This document shows positions 1 to 7,214 of a DNA stretch of 9,018 bases, piece after piece (the stretch's first letter is position 1; each line of letters opens with the position of its first letter). The stretch is taken from positions 1 through 9,018 of the forward strand of contig CAJVXG010000055.1 of assembly GCA_913009215.1 (NCBI GenBank). Direction: 5' to 3'. Origin of the DNA: an uncultured Gammaproteobacteria bacterium. GTDB taxonomy: Bacteria; Pseudomonadota; Gammaproteobacteria; Acidiferrobacterales; CAJVXG01. Both the position numbers and the translations under genes were made by a program. The notes beneath the pieces were generated by a model. That model was not told where the DNA came from. It did not search any database and saw only the letters and a program-made list of their open reading frames with translations.

Positions 1-2372
1 TGGCCCGCCTCTTTAAAACAGATGCAGCCCAGATTGAGCAGTTGTTTAACAGCGCCCCGGCTATTTTGAAGTCCGGACTTGATTTTTCCACTGCCGCAAA
101 ATATGAAGCAGCTTTGAAGAAGGCAGGTGTCCTGTGTCGTATCAAGACTGTTGATATGCTGGCAGCAGCAAATAATAATTCCCTGTCTATTTCACCAGAA
201 GAGCCGGGTGAGAAAATTAATATACTAGGGGCATTTAAGGGTGGCATTAAACCGGTACCAGTACCCATCACTTATAAGCTGGGTTTGTTACTGGTAGGGA
301 TATGTATGCTGATACTGCCGCTATTGTATATCGCGTTAATTGTTGCAGCGGCTTATATGGTTTTTTATCACGCAACAGAAAGCGCTACTATATTCAATAA
401 CTATTCCGGATTCGGCGCAGTAATGATCTATGTGGCGCCCATTGTCATTGGCTCCATCCTGGTTATTTTTATGATTAAACCTTTATTTGCAAGACAGGGA
501 GAACAACATAAGTCTGTGGTTCTTAATCCGCAACAGGAAAAGCAGTTGTTCAGTTTTGTACACAGGATTTGCCAGATTGTCGGTGCCCCCACCCCGAAAC
601 GTATTGATGTGGATTGTGAAGTGAATGCTTCAGCCAGCTTTCGCCGTGGCCTGCTCAGTTTTTTTGGTAATGATCTGGTGTTGACTATAGGGCTACCATT
701 GGTTGCCGGATTCAATACCAGACAGCTTGTTGGTGTATTGGCACATGAGTTTGGTCATTTTGCGCAAGGCACTGGTATGCGACTTACTTATGTTATCCGT
801 AGTATTAACTACTGGTTCTCACAAGTTGTATATCACAGGGATGTTTGGGACCAAAAGCTGGAAGCATGGTCACGAGGCATTGATATTCGTATTGGTATTA
901 TATTGTATGCTGCCCGATTCTTTGTCTGGTTAACACGGAAGATTCTCTGGTGTTTTATGGTTACCGGGCACACCATCAGTTGCTTTATGTTACGTCAAAT
1001 GGAATTTGATGCCGATCGATATGAGGCACAACTGGCCGGTAGCAACCAATATGGAACGACCTCGATGCGATTACGATCTACTGCCGCGGCTGCACAACTG
1101 GCTTATGATGATCTGGCGATGGCCTGGGATGAACACAGACTGGTCGATGACCTGCCGCAACTGGTTGGCGCCAACATTGGTGCCTTACCCGCTGACATTG
1201 AGAGTCAGTTTAAACAGGAGGTAGAACAGGGCAAGACCGGTTTTTTTGATACCCATCCCAGCGACAAGGAACGTATTGCCAATGCACTGCAACAAAAGTC
1301 TGCAGGTATATTCAGGCTGGAAATGCCCGCTGCGGGCCTGTTTGCCAATTTTAAGAAACTGTCAGAGCGTGTCACCTTGCACTATTATCAAAATGAGCTT
1401 GGTTTGCCAGTGAGTCCTGATCTGCTGGTATCCAGGGATGAGATAGAGCAGCACAAAAAGACTCTACAGGATCATTATGATGCGCTTGATAACCTGGCTA
1501 TTGGCGCCTTTGATGTGCACCATCCGTTGGTACTGGATATTGAGAGCATTCATAGCACAGATACCCCCGAACAGACTCTGACCGAGCTGAAGAAGGTACG
1601 TGACGAGATGGAGATTATTAAATCCGAAACCGCAAATCTGGTCGATCGGCTGAACAAGGTCGATGAACGTATTTTGAGCGTGCGTGGGGCATCGACTCTG
1701 ATCGATGCTGGATTCAAGATTAATCACAAGGATTTCTCGCTTGCTAATGGTGACAAGGATACGGTTGACCGGGCCTTGACCAAGGCGGCTAATGAGAAAA
1801 TCAATGTCGTCAATTTATTGCAGGAAGCCTATAACCTTATAACGAAACGTTTCCATTTATCATTCTCCATGCTGGGCACACAGATGGCCTATAGCATATC
1901 GATGCCACAACAATTAAGGATTGAAGTGGAATCCCTGATACGAAGCTATTATCCGTTGGCATCCATCAACAAGATGCTGTTCGATTTCCGAACTCTTTAC
2001 GTCACCATGACTGCTTTGCTGAATAATTATGAAGGCAATGAGGACAGTGAGGCATTGATTGGCAAGATCCAGGAAATACACAAATTGATACTGGATAAAT
2101 TGCATACTATTCAATCCGCTTTGCGAGATACACCGTACTTGTTTGAACATGGCAAGGGAGATATATCTATGGCCAGTTATATTATTGATGCCGAATGGGA
2201 CTATGAGGATATTGGCATGACATACGGAGTTTGTGAGACAGCTGTGGATAAATTATCTACACTTCATACTCGCCTCATAGGGCGACTGGCCTTTATTGCC
2301 CAGCAAATTGAACAGGCGCTGGGTCTTGAACCCATAGTGGTGCAAGCCAACCCACCGGCCCAAAGGGCCTGA
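1..2372 (+). CDS. M48 (Ste24p-like) membrane zinc metallopeptidase, 5'-partial
   Basis: The frame is open to the left edge (from base 3). It reads a sensible protein before the first possible in-window start (TTG at 42), so the true start lies upstream. Numbering from that TTG, residues 1-35 plus the 13 before it form a small N-terminal domain often attached to proteobacterial membrane proteins (pattern 'LFK...GL....A..Y...L..AG'). Hydrophobic membrane segments follow at about 79-108 and 124-148, with another at about 284-316. The zinc site is HEFGH at 235-239, with the third ligand expected to be Glu321 in 'MEFDADRYE'; both are intact, so an active peptidase is predicted. The M48 core accounts for roughly residues 160-430. 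The remaining ~345 residues are polar and helical, with coiled-coil-like stretches (about 480-560), and match no domain I recognise. Family role: proteolysis at the inner membrane, often in quality control; the substrate is unknown. The gene ends at TGA 2370-2372, 179 bases before the TraB-like gene. Confidence 0.93.
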   Translation, partial: ARLFKTDAAQIEQLFNSAPAILKSGLDFSTAAKYEAALKKAGVLCRIKTVDMLAAANNNSLSISPEEPGEKINILGAFKGGIKPVPVPITYKLGLLLVGICMLILPLLYIALIVAAAYMVFYHATESATIFNNYSGFGAVMIYVAPIVIGSILVIFMIKPLFARQGEQHKSVVLNPQQEKQLFSFVHRICQIVGAPTPKRIDVDCEVNASASFRRGLLSFFGNDLVLTIGLPLVAGFNTRQLVGVLAHEFGHFAQGTGMRLTYVIRSINYWFSQVVYHRDVWDQKLEAWSRGIDIRIGIILYAARFFVWLTRKILWCFMVTGHTISCFMLRQMEFDADRYEAQLAGSNQYGTTSMRLRSTAAAAQLAYDDLAMAWDEHRLVDDLPQLVGANIGALPADIESQFKQEVEQGKTGFFDTHPSDKERIANALQQKSAGIFRLEMPAAGLFANFKKLSERVTLHYYQNELGLPVSPDLLVSRDEIEQHKKTLQDHYDALDNLAIGAFDVHHPLVLDIESIHSTDTPEQTLTELKKVRDEMEIIKSETANLVDRLNKVDERILSVRGASTLIDAGFKINHKDFSLANGDKDTVDRALTKAANEKINVVNLLQEAYNLITKRFHLSFSMLGTQMAYSISMPQQLRIEVESLIRSYYPLASINKMLFDFRTLYVTMTALLNNYEGNEDSEALIGKIQEIHKLILDKLHTIQSALRDTPYLFEHGKGDISMASYIIDAEWDYEDIGMTYGVCETAVDKLSTLHTRLIGRLAFIAQQIEQALGLEPIVVQANPPAQRA

Positions 2373-2378
2373 TTTTAT
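2357..2378 (+). terminator. Possible weak intrinsic terminator at the end of the M48 gene
   Basis: GGCCC (2357-2361) and GGGCC (2365-2369) form a 5-bp all-GC stem with an AAA loop. It overlaps the last codons of the M48 gene and is followed by TGATTTTAT. The stem is short and the T-run has only four bases, so termination would be weak at best. Confidence 0.25.
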
Positions 2379-2501
2379 ATCTCCCTGGATGCTGTTTTAA
2401 GTGACATGCAGGCGCCGATAAATGCCGGTGTAGCGGTCGCTGCCGCACGCCGTAAAGTTGCCTAGCAGTTACAGCCACAACTTATGTATGTTGTAATCTT
2501 G

Positions 2502-2535
2502 CCTGCCAGAGACTAGCATGTCAGCTCTTGGCAGG
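2502..2535 (+). promoter_or_regulatory. Hairpin/dyad in the leader of the TraB-like gene
   Basis: CCTGCCA (2502-2508) pairs perfectly with TGGCAGG (2529-2535). The stem continues past a single bulged T (2528) with GAG/CTC (2509-2511 with 2525-2527), leaving a 13-base loop. It ends 16 bases before the ATG at 2552 and just ahead of the AAGGG ribosome site (2541-2545). It could be an operator, a leader hairpin affecting translation, or a poor terminator; there is no T-run. The structure is seen in the sequence; the function is not known. Confidence 0.4.
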
Positions 2536-2551
2536 TATTCAAGGGTATGAC

Positions 2552-3451
2552 ATGACAACAAATATTTTACTCCGCAGAAACAAGAACACATTCGTTTTAT
2601 ATCTCCTTGTTTTTTTATTATTTAGCCTGTTTGCGTTTTCTGCCAATGCCGGTAAATTCTCAAAAGGCATACTCTGGAAGATTGATGGCAAGTATAAAAA
2701 ACCAAGTTACCTTCTTGGCACCATGCATTCAGAGGACCATCGTGTTATCAACTTCCCTCCAGTTATTCGTGATACTTTTTCCCGCTGTGACAGTCTGTCG
2801 CTGGAGCTGGTGCCGGATTTTCTAAATATCACCAAGACAGCGACCAGCGTTATGTATAGCGATGGTCGTTCACTGGATAAAGTGGTGGACCGGGAAACCT
2901 ACCGGCGTTCTGTAAAGGCACTGGTTGCCTATGGTATTCCAGAAATGGCGGCTTCACTAATGAAGCCCTGGGCAGTCATGCTGACATTGAGCATGCCTAA
3001 ACCAAAAACCGGTATGTATATGGATATCAAATTATACAGGATGGCACTAGCGGAAAAGAAAAAGGTGTATGGACTGGAGACCGTAGAGGAACAAGTACAG
3101 ATATTTGAGTCCATGCCCTTAGAGAAACAAATCGTTTTACTCAAGGAGACACTGGATAATCTTGTCATGCTTCCATCCATAATAGAAGAAATGACGTTGG
3201 TTTATTTACAACGTGATCTGCAGGGCCTGGTGTTACTCAGTAAAAAATATGCCCCAAAGGACAAGGTGTTGGCGGAACTGTTAATGATCAGGTTGCTGGA
3301 AAAACGCAACAAGATCATGTTCCAGCGTATGCAACCGCGGTTGCGTGCCGGCAATGCCTGTATCGCAGTTGGTGCCTTGCACTTGCCCGGTAAAACGGGG
3401 TTGTTACAGACGTTGGAACATGCCGGTTTCAAGGTAAGCTCGGTCTATTGA
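2552..3451 (+). CDS. TraB/GumN family protein with N-terminal signal sequence
   Basis: This encodes 299 residues from ATG 2552. I prefer that start over the upstream in-frame TTG at 2528 because AAGGG (2541-2545) sits 6 bases before it and a signal peptide then begins properly. The N-terminus has a basic stretch (LRRNKN), a hydrophobic core (about 14-30) and a likely cleavage site after 'SANA' (33), so the mature protein should be periplasmic or outside the cytoplasm. TraB/GumN (Tiki/PrgY/EreA-related) hallmarks are present in order: 'YLLGTMHS' (53-60), 'SLELVPD' (83-89), 'GLETVEEQ' (174-181) and the terminal 'AVGALHLPGKTGLL' (272-285). The GT-H and GALH histidines and the glutamates match the proposed metal site of the superfamily. 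Family size is about 290 residues, so it is complete. The biochemical role of bacterial members is poorly defined; metalloprotease-like activity is suggested only by animal Tiki proteins. Confidence 0.9.
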   Translation: MTTNILLRRNKNTFVLYLLVFLLFSLFAFSANAGKFSKGILWKIDGKYKKPSYLLGTMHSEDHRVINFPPVIRDTFSRCDSLSLELVPDFLNITKTATSVMYSDGRSLDKVVDRETYRRSVKALVAYGIPEMAASLMKPWAVMLTLSMPKPKTGMYMDIKLYRMALAEKKKVYGLETVEEQVQIFESMPLEKQIVLLKETLDNLVMLPSIIEEMTLVYLQRDLQGLVLLSKKYAPKDKVLAELLMIRLLEKRNKIMFQRMQPRLRAGNACIAVGALHLPGKTGLLQTLEHAGFKVSSVY

Positions 3452-3511
3452 GTGAGGTTTGTTGTGTGAACAAGACAATCGTCGATTATCGGATGAGTAA
3501 AAAAATTGGTT

Positions 3512-3518
3512 AAGGAGG
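3512..3518 (+). promoter_or_regulatory. Strong Shine-Dalgarno for the DoxX-family gene
   Basis: AAGGAGG lies 5 bases before ATG 3524. It is a near-perfect anti-16S match and fixes the start at 3524 rather than the in-frame TTG at 3506, which would place the ribosome site inside the coding region. It is the strongest ribosome site in the window. Confidence 0.85.
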
Positions 3519-3523
3519 ATGGT

Positions 3524-3943
3524 ATGAAAAGACTTTGTGAATTAAGCAAACAATTTGCTCCATTGATGGGCCGTATATTGATCTCTCATATTTTTATTAT
3601 TGCCGGGTTTGGCAAAATTATGGGGTTTAGCAGGACTGCAGCTTATATGGCATCCAAGGATCTGCCAATGACAGAAGTACTGCTGGCGCTGACCATACTT
3701 GTTGAACTGGGTGGCGGACTGTTGATATTGTTTGGCTGGAAGGCACGATGGTCGGCGTTGGTAATTTTTCTGTTTCTAATTCCTGTGACCCTGATTTTCC
3801 ATAATTTCTGGACCATTCAGGATGCCATGGCGCGCACCCATGATATGCAAGCTTTTATGAAGAACATCGCCATTATGGGCGCTATGTTGTACATCCTGGC
3901 TTATGGTTCTGGTCCATTTAGTATCGGCAAGGATAAATGTTAG
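3524..3943 (+). CDS. DoxX family small membrane protein
   Basis: This encodes 139 residues with four predicted membrane helices (about 13-31, 50-70, 74-94 and 110-127). The family pattern is visible: 'LMGRILISHIFIIAGFGKI' in helix 1, a charged 'VELGGGLLILFGW' (60-72) in helix 2, 'HNFW' (93-96) after helix 3 and 'FMKNIAIMGAML' (111-122) in helix 4. DoxX/DoxD-like proteins are inner-membrane proteins. Some are subunits of thiosulfate:quinone oxidoreductase and others have been linked to thiol and oxidative stress, but this class is usually annotated only by family. The start is set by AAGGAGG at 3512-3518. It lies 72 bases after the TraB-like gene and 55 before the antiporter. No partner subunit that would mark it as a thiosulfate oxidoreductase is visible nearby, so the substrate is unknown. 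Confidence 0.92.
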   Translation: MKRLCELSKQFAPLMGRILISHIFIIAGFGKIMGFSRTAAYMASKDLPMTEVLLALTILVELGGGLLILFGWKARWSALVIFLFLIPVTLIFHNFWTIQDAMARTHDMQAFMKNIAIMGAMLYILAYGSGPFSIGKDKC

Positions 3944-3946
3944 TCA

Positions 3947-3970
3947 GGTCAGATCTGGTTTGATCTGATC
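3947..3970 (+). terminator. Inverted repeat between the DoxX gene and the antiporter gene
   Basis: TCAGATC (3949-3955) and GATCTGA (3962-3968) are perfectly complementary around a 6-base loop. A G-T and a G-C pair (3948/3969, 3947/3970) extend this to 9 pairs. Five T residues follow only at 3981-3985, ten bases downstream, and the stem is not GC-rich. It may be a weak or attenuating terminator, or an operator for the next gene. Confidence 0.35.
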
Positions 3971-4226
3971 GATAGCCGCATTTTTATATCCTGTCCTGAT
4001 GACACAACAACTGCTCTATGCCATGGTGCTGGTGACGGGCCTGGGCATTGCCTGCCAGTGGGTTGCCTGGCGTTTACGTTTTCCCGCCATTGTATTGTTG
4101 TCGGTAACCGGCCTGCTTATAGGCCCCGCCTTTGGTGTGCTGGATCCTGGCAAAGATTTTGGCGATCTCCTTGAGCCTGTTATAAAGCTTGGGGTTGCCG
4201 TTATTTTGTTTGAGGGTGGGCTGAAA

Positions 4227-4237
4227 ATCTAAAATTG
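4227..4237 (+). other. First frameshift site in the antiporter gene
   Basis: After 'FEGGLKI' the frame hits TAA (4230-4232). The homologous protein resumes in another frame with TTG CAC GAA ('LHELKEAG') at 4235. Five bases (TAAAA) stand where three are expected, a net change of +2 (equivalent to -1). The site sits between two runs of four A, a context prone to indels in both evolution and sequencing. Confidence 0.8.
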
Positions 4238-4495
4238 CACGAACTAAAGGAGGCCGGTGCCGCATTACGGCGCTTGGTTACTGTAGGTGTGGTTTTAAGC
4301 TGGGGGCTTGGTAGTGTCGCGGCCCATTACCTTGGTGGTTTCTCCTGGCCAGTAGCCCTGGTGTTTGGGGCTATCATTGTGGTGACCGGGCCTACTGTCA
4401 TCATGCCATTGTTACGACAGGCGCGCTTGCAGAAAAGACCAGCATCATTATTAAAGTGGGAGGGTATCGTCAATGATCCTATTGGCGCCTTGCTG

Positions 4496-4519
4496 GCGGT
4501 GCTGCCATTTCACAAGTAG
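4496..4519 (+). other. Second frameshift, perhaps a short deletion, in the antiporter gene
   Basis: The middle frame reads 'NDPIGALLAV' and then 'LPFHK' and TAG (4517-4519). From about 4501 another frame reads 'AAISQVAIGVAWAIGAAVV' and continues the protein without a break. Relatives as I recall them have 'LLAVLVFE' and a further loop of about 10-20 residues here. A small deletion (3n+1 bases) is therefore as likely as a single-base change. Confidence 0.7.
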
Positions 4520-5760
4520 CTATCGGCGTAGCTTGGGCCATTGGCGCCGCAGTAGTGCTGGGATTTGGTGGCGCTTATATGATGGGTCAGGCGTTCCGCC
4601 GTGGTTTTGTCCCTGAATTTCTCAAGGCGCCCATTATGCTGGTATCAGTGTTGGGCATTTATGTGGCTGCCGACCAGGTGCAACATGAAGCCGGCTTGTT
4701 GGCGACCACGGTTTTTGGTCTGGTACTGGGCAATCTGAGTCTACCCAGCATTGATGAGATGCGCCGCTTCAAGGAGTACGTCACTATATTATTGGTGTCC
4801 AGCGTATTTATACTCCTGACCGCAGATCTGGATCCCAGACAGATTTTGCATCTTGATTGGCACAGCCTGGCCTTGTTGCTTGCCATCTTGTTTCTGATAC
4901 GTCCGATAACCATATGGTTGTCGACAATGGGTACCGGTCTGCCCTGGCAGGAACGCGCCCTTGTCGCGTGGATTGCGCCACGCGGTATTGTTGCCGCTGC
5001 TGTCGCCGGCGTTTTCGCACCTCAACTATTGCAGAATGGCTATAGCGATGCCAACAAGCTGGTACCCACTATATTTGCACTGATTATTACTACGGTGGTA
5101 TTGCATGGTTTCAGCATTGGCTGGTTGGCCAGACGCATGGGTCTTGCCTCAGAGAAACAGAATGGCGTTCTTATTGTTGGGGCATCACCATGGAGTGTGG
5201 CGCTTGGGCAGACGCTACAGACTCTGGAGGTACCGATATTAATAGTGGATACTTCCTGGCATCGGTTGCGCCCCGCAAGACTGGCTGGCTTGCGTATTGG
5301 ATTTGGCGAAATTCTATCCGATGTTATGGAGGAATCTCTGGAGCTGAATGATATCGGCTATGTCCTGGCTGTCAGTGATAATGATGCCTATAATGCCCTG
5401 GTGTGTACACGTTTTGCGACTGAGGTAGGCCGGACCAATGTTTTCCAGTTGCCGACCATTGATATTGATGAGCATGACAGTAAGGGTGTGGCGCGTACCT
5501 TGCGAGGCCGCAATGTATTCTCGGAAGATGCCATCTACGAGGAGTTGCTTAGTCGGCACTATCAGGGGTGGGAGTTCCAGAAAACAGGACTTACCGATGA
5601 ATACGGCCATGAGGAATGGTTGCAAGACAGCAATGACAATATGATTCCATTGTTATTCATAGAAAAGAATGGCGATGTTGTGTTTTCTACGCTGGACAAG
5701 CCGTTCTCACCCAATGTCGGGGATACGGTAATCGGTTTTAATGACACAAAAAAGAAATGA

Positions 5761-5915
5761 TAACTAGAAACGATAATTGATACCGGTACTGTAAACGCTG
5801 GAAGTCTCTATTATATCGGTATAAAGTTGGTTTTCTCCGGGAACCGGATGGGTGCTGGATTGTCTATCAGTGGCATGTATGTAACAATAATTATCCACTG
5901 ACCGTCAGAAAACAA
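5761..5915. other. 155-base intergenic region before egtB
   Basis: This AT-rich gap separates the antiporter from egtB and should hold the egtBD promoter, but no convincing -35/-10 pair stands out. It has a short odd palindrome CTGAC-C-GTCAG (5898-5908) ending 7 bases before the egtB ATG, a TCCGG-GAA-CCGGA dyad (5836-5848), and GATAATT/AATTATC (5772-5778 and 5889-5895) near its two ends. No ORF of interest and no strong Shine-Dalgarno were seen. Confidence 0.4.
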
Positions 5916-7214
5916 ATGTCGAAACGAAAAGGCGCACTACAACAGGAGCAGTGCGCGGAGCAAAGCACTCCCCAGGCTTCGCTGCTGGCAAGATACCGGA
6001 AAATTCGCAAGGACTCCGAGTCCATTTGCAAGCCGCTCCAGGTGGAAGACTATGGCCTGCAAACCATGGCCGATGTCAGTCCGCCACGTTGGCATTTAGC
6101 CCACGTTACCTGGTTTTTTGAAACTTTTTTATTAAAGCCCTACTTGTCTGATTATCAGGAGTTCCATCCGCGATTCGCGTATTTGTTTAATTCCTATTAT
6201 GAGACCGTCGGTTCCATATACCCAAGGCCACAGCGTGGTTTCTTGTCTCGCCCAACCACCGAAGAAATTTACCGTTATCGCGCCTATGTTGACGAACATA
6301 TGCAGTTTTTATTACAGAATATATCTGAGTCGCGGCTTGATGAAATCAATATACGCAGCCAGGTCGGTCTGCACCACGAGCAACAGCACCAGGAACTGTT
6401 GTTGACCGATATTAAATACAATTTTGCAACCAATCCCTTGTGTCCGGTGTACAGGGAACAGCCTTCTGTAGCGAATATCCCAACTCAGGACATACAGTGG
6501 ACAGAGCATAATGGCGGCATGGTGTCTGTAGGTGCAGATGGTGCGGAATTTTGTTTTGATAATGAAACACCGAGACACAATACTTTTCTGCATCCGTTCC
6601 GGATGGCTTCCCGGCCGGTAAGCAATGGCGAGTATATGGAGTTTATGGATGCAGGTACCTACGACCAGGTGGATTTGTGGTTATCCGAGGGCTGGAAAAC
6701 TGTCAAAGAGCAGCAATGGCAGGCCCCGTTGTATTGGCAGAAGGTTGATGACAATTGGTATTATATGACATTGGCTGGATTACAGCCCGTTGATATATCT
6801 GCTCCCGTCTGTCATGTCAGTTATTATGAAGCAGATGCCTATGCGCGGTGGGCAGGGAAACGCTTGCCAACCGAATTTGAATGGGAAGCTATCGCCAGCG
6901 TACACGATCCGTGCAAAGGTCATTTTCTTGACTCCGGTTATTATCAGCCAGGGGCCGCGACTGGCAGCGGAATGTGCCAGTTGTTTGGAGATGTCTGGGA
7001 ATGGACCCAAAGTCCGTATTCACCATATCCGGGTTTTACACCTTTGCCAGGTTCACTTGGCGAATATAATGGAAAGTTTATGTGTAGTCAGATGACCCTG
7101 CGCGGCGGTTCCTGTGTAACACCGACGAATCATATCAGGGCGAGCTATCGGAACTTTTTTTATCCAAGGGACCGCTGGCAATACAGCGGTATACATTTGG
7201 CCGAGGATGCATAA
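5916..7214 (+). CDS. egtB: Ergothioneine biosynthesis sulfoxide synthase EgtB
   Basis: This encodes 432 residues, the usual length for EgtB. It is a non-heme iron enzyme that uses O2 to join a cysteine-containing thiol donor to C2 of the imidazole of hercynine (trimethylhistidine), giving the sulfoxide precursor of ergothioneine. The N-terminal DinB-like domain (about 23-180) has 'WHLAHVTWFFE' (59-69) and 'HHEQQHQE' (153-160). The iron-binding three-histidine facial triad is expected to be His63, His154 and His158. The C-terminal formylglycine-generating-enzyme-like domain (about 197-430) includes 'GKRLPTEFEWE' (314-324), 'GDVWEWTQSPY' (358-368), 'LRGGSC' (395-400) and 'RASYRNFFYP' (408-417), and ends 'WQYSGIHLAEDA'. 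Its stop TAA overlaps the egtD ATG by one base. No egtA or egtC is visible, so whether the thiol donor is cysteine or gamma-glutamylcysteine cannot be told here. The ATG at 5916 fits family N-termini despite a weak ribosome site. Confidence 0.96.
   Translation: MSKRKGALQQEQCAEQSTPQASLLARYRKIRKDSESICKPLQVEDYGLQTMADVSPPRWHLAHVTWFFETFLLKPYLSDYQEFHPRFAYLFNSYYETVGSIYPRPQRGFLSRPTTEEIYRYRAYVDEHMQFLLQNISESRLDEINIRSQVGLHHEQQHQELLLTDIKYNFATNPLCPVYREQPSVANIPTQDIQWTEHNGGMVSVGADGAEFCFDNETPRHNTFLHPFRMASRPVSNGEYMEFMDAGTYDQVDLWLSEGWKTVKEQQWQAPLYWQKVDDNWYYMTLAGLQPVDISAPVCHVSYYEADAYARWAGKRLPTEFEWEAIASVHDPCKGHFLDSGYYQPGAATGSGMCQLFGDVWEWTQSPYSPYPGFTPLPGSLGEYNGKFMCSQMTLRGGSCVTPTNHIRASYRNFFYPRDRWQYSGIHLAEDA

Larger units (their letters stand above)
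3999..5760 (+). pseudogene. Cation/proton antiporter (CPA/NhaP-like) with C-terminal TrkA-N (RCK) domain, frame broken twice
   Basis: Three consecutive reading frames together encode one antiporter. Segment 1 (ATG 3999 to TAA 4230-4232) holds the first helices and 'VILFEGGLKI'. Segment 2 (homology resumes at TTG 4235, stop TAG 4517-4519) holds 'VTGPTVIMPLLRQA' and the ion-binding 'WEGIVNDPIGALLAV' with its Asn-Asp pair. Segment 3 (frame usable from about 4501 to TGA 5758-5760) holds 'FLKAPIMLV', 'EMRRFKEYVTILLVSSVFILLTA', 'LVAWIAPRGIVAAAVAG', then from about 5161 a Rossmann TrkA-N domain ('GVLIVGASP', 'VLAVSDNDAYNALV', 'VFQLP') and a C-terminal tail. An intact protein would be about 600 residues and exchange Na+ or K+ for H+ at the inner membrane. 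The catalytic parts are well preserved, so the lesions are recent or are sequence errors. No clear Shine-Dalgarno precedes 3999. Confidence 0.85.

Noticed and set aside
428..715. Minus-strand open frame inside the M48 gene
   Set aside because: Shadow of the M48 coding frame; no family motif and no ribosome site.
2406..2465. Small ORF of 19 codons after the M48 gene, in the same frame as the M48 stop
   Set aside because: No ribosome site, low-complexity Ala/Val/Arg composition and no recognised similarity. It could be read-through tail sequence by chance only.
3462..3489. Possible promoter TTGTGT-16-GATTAT ahead of the DoxX gene
   Set aside because: Only 3/6 and 4/6 matches to the sigma-70 boxes; such matches are common by chance.
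4246..4253. Shine-Dalgarno-like AAAGGAGG inside the antiporter
   Set aside because: It encodes 'LKEAG' of the conserved protein and no plausible protein starts just after it, so it is coincidental coding sequence.
5314..5625. Minus-strand open frame of 103 codons opposite the TrkA-N domain
   Set aside because: The opposite strand encodes a clear conserved domain and the minus-strand product resembles nothing known.
5777..5891. Promoter-like boxes before egtB (TTGATA, TATTAT, TTGTCT, AATAAT)
   Set aside because: No pair has acceptable 16-18 base spacing; a promoter is likely here but cannot be placed.
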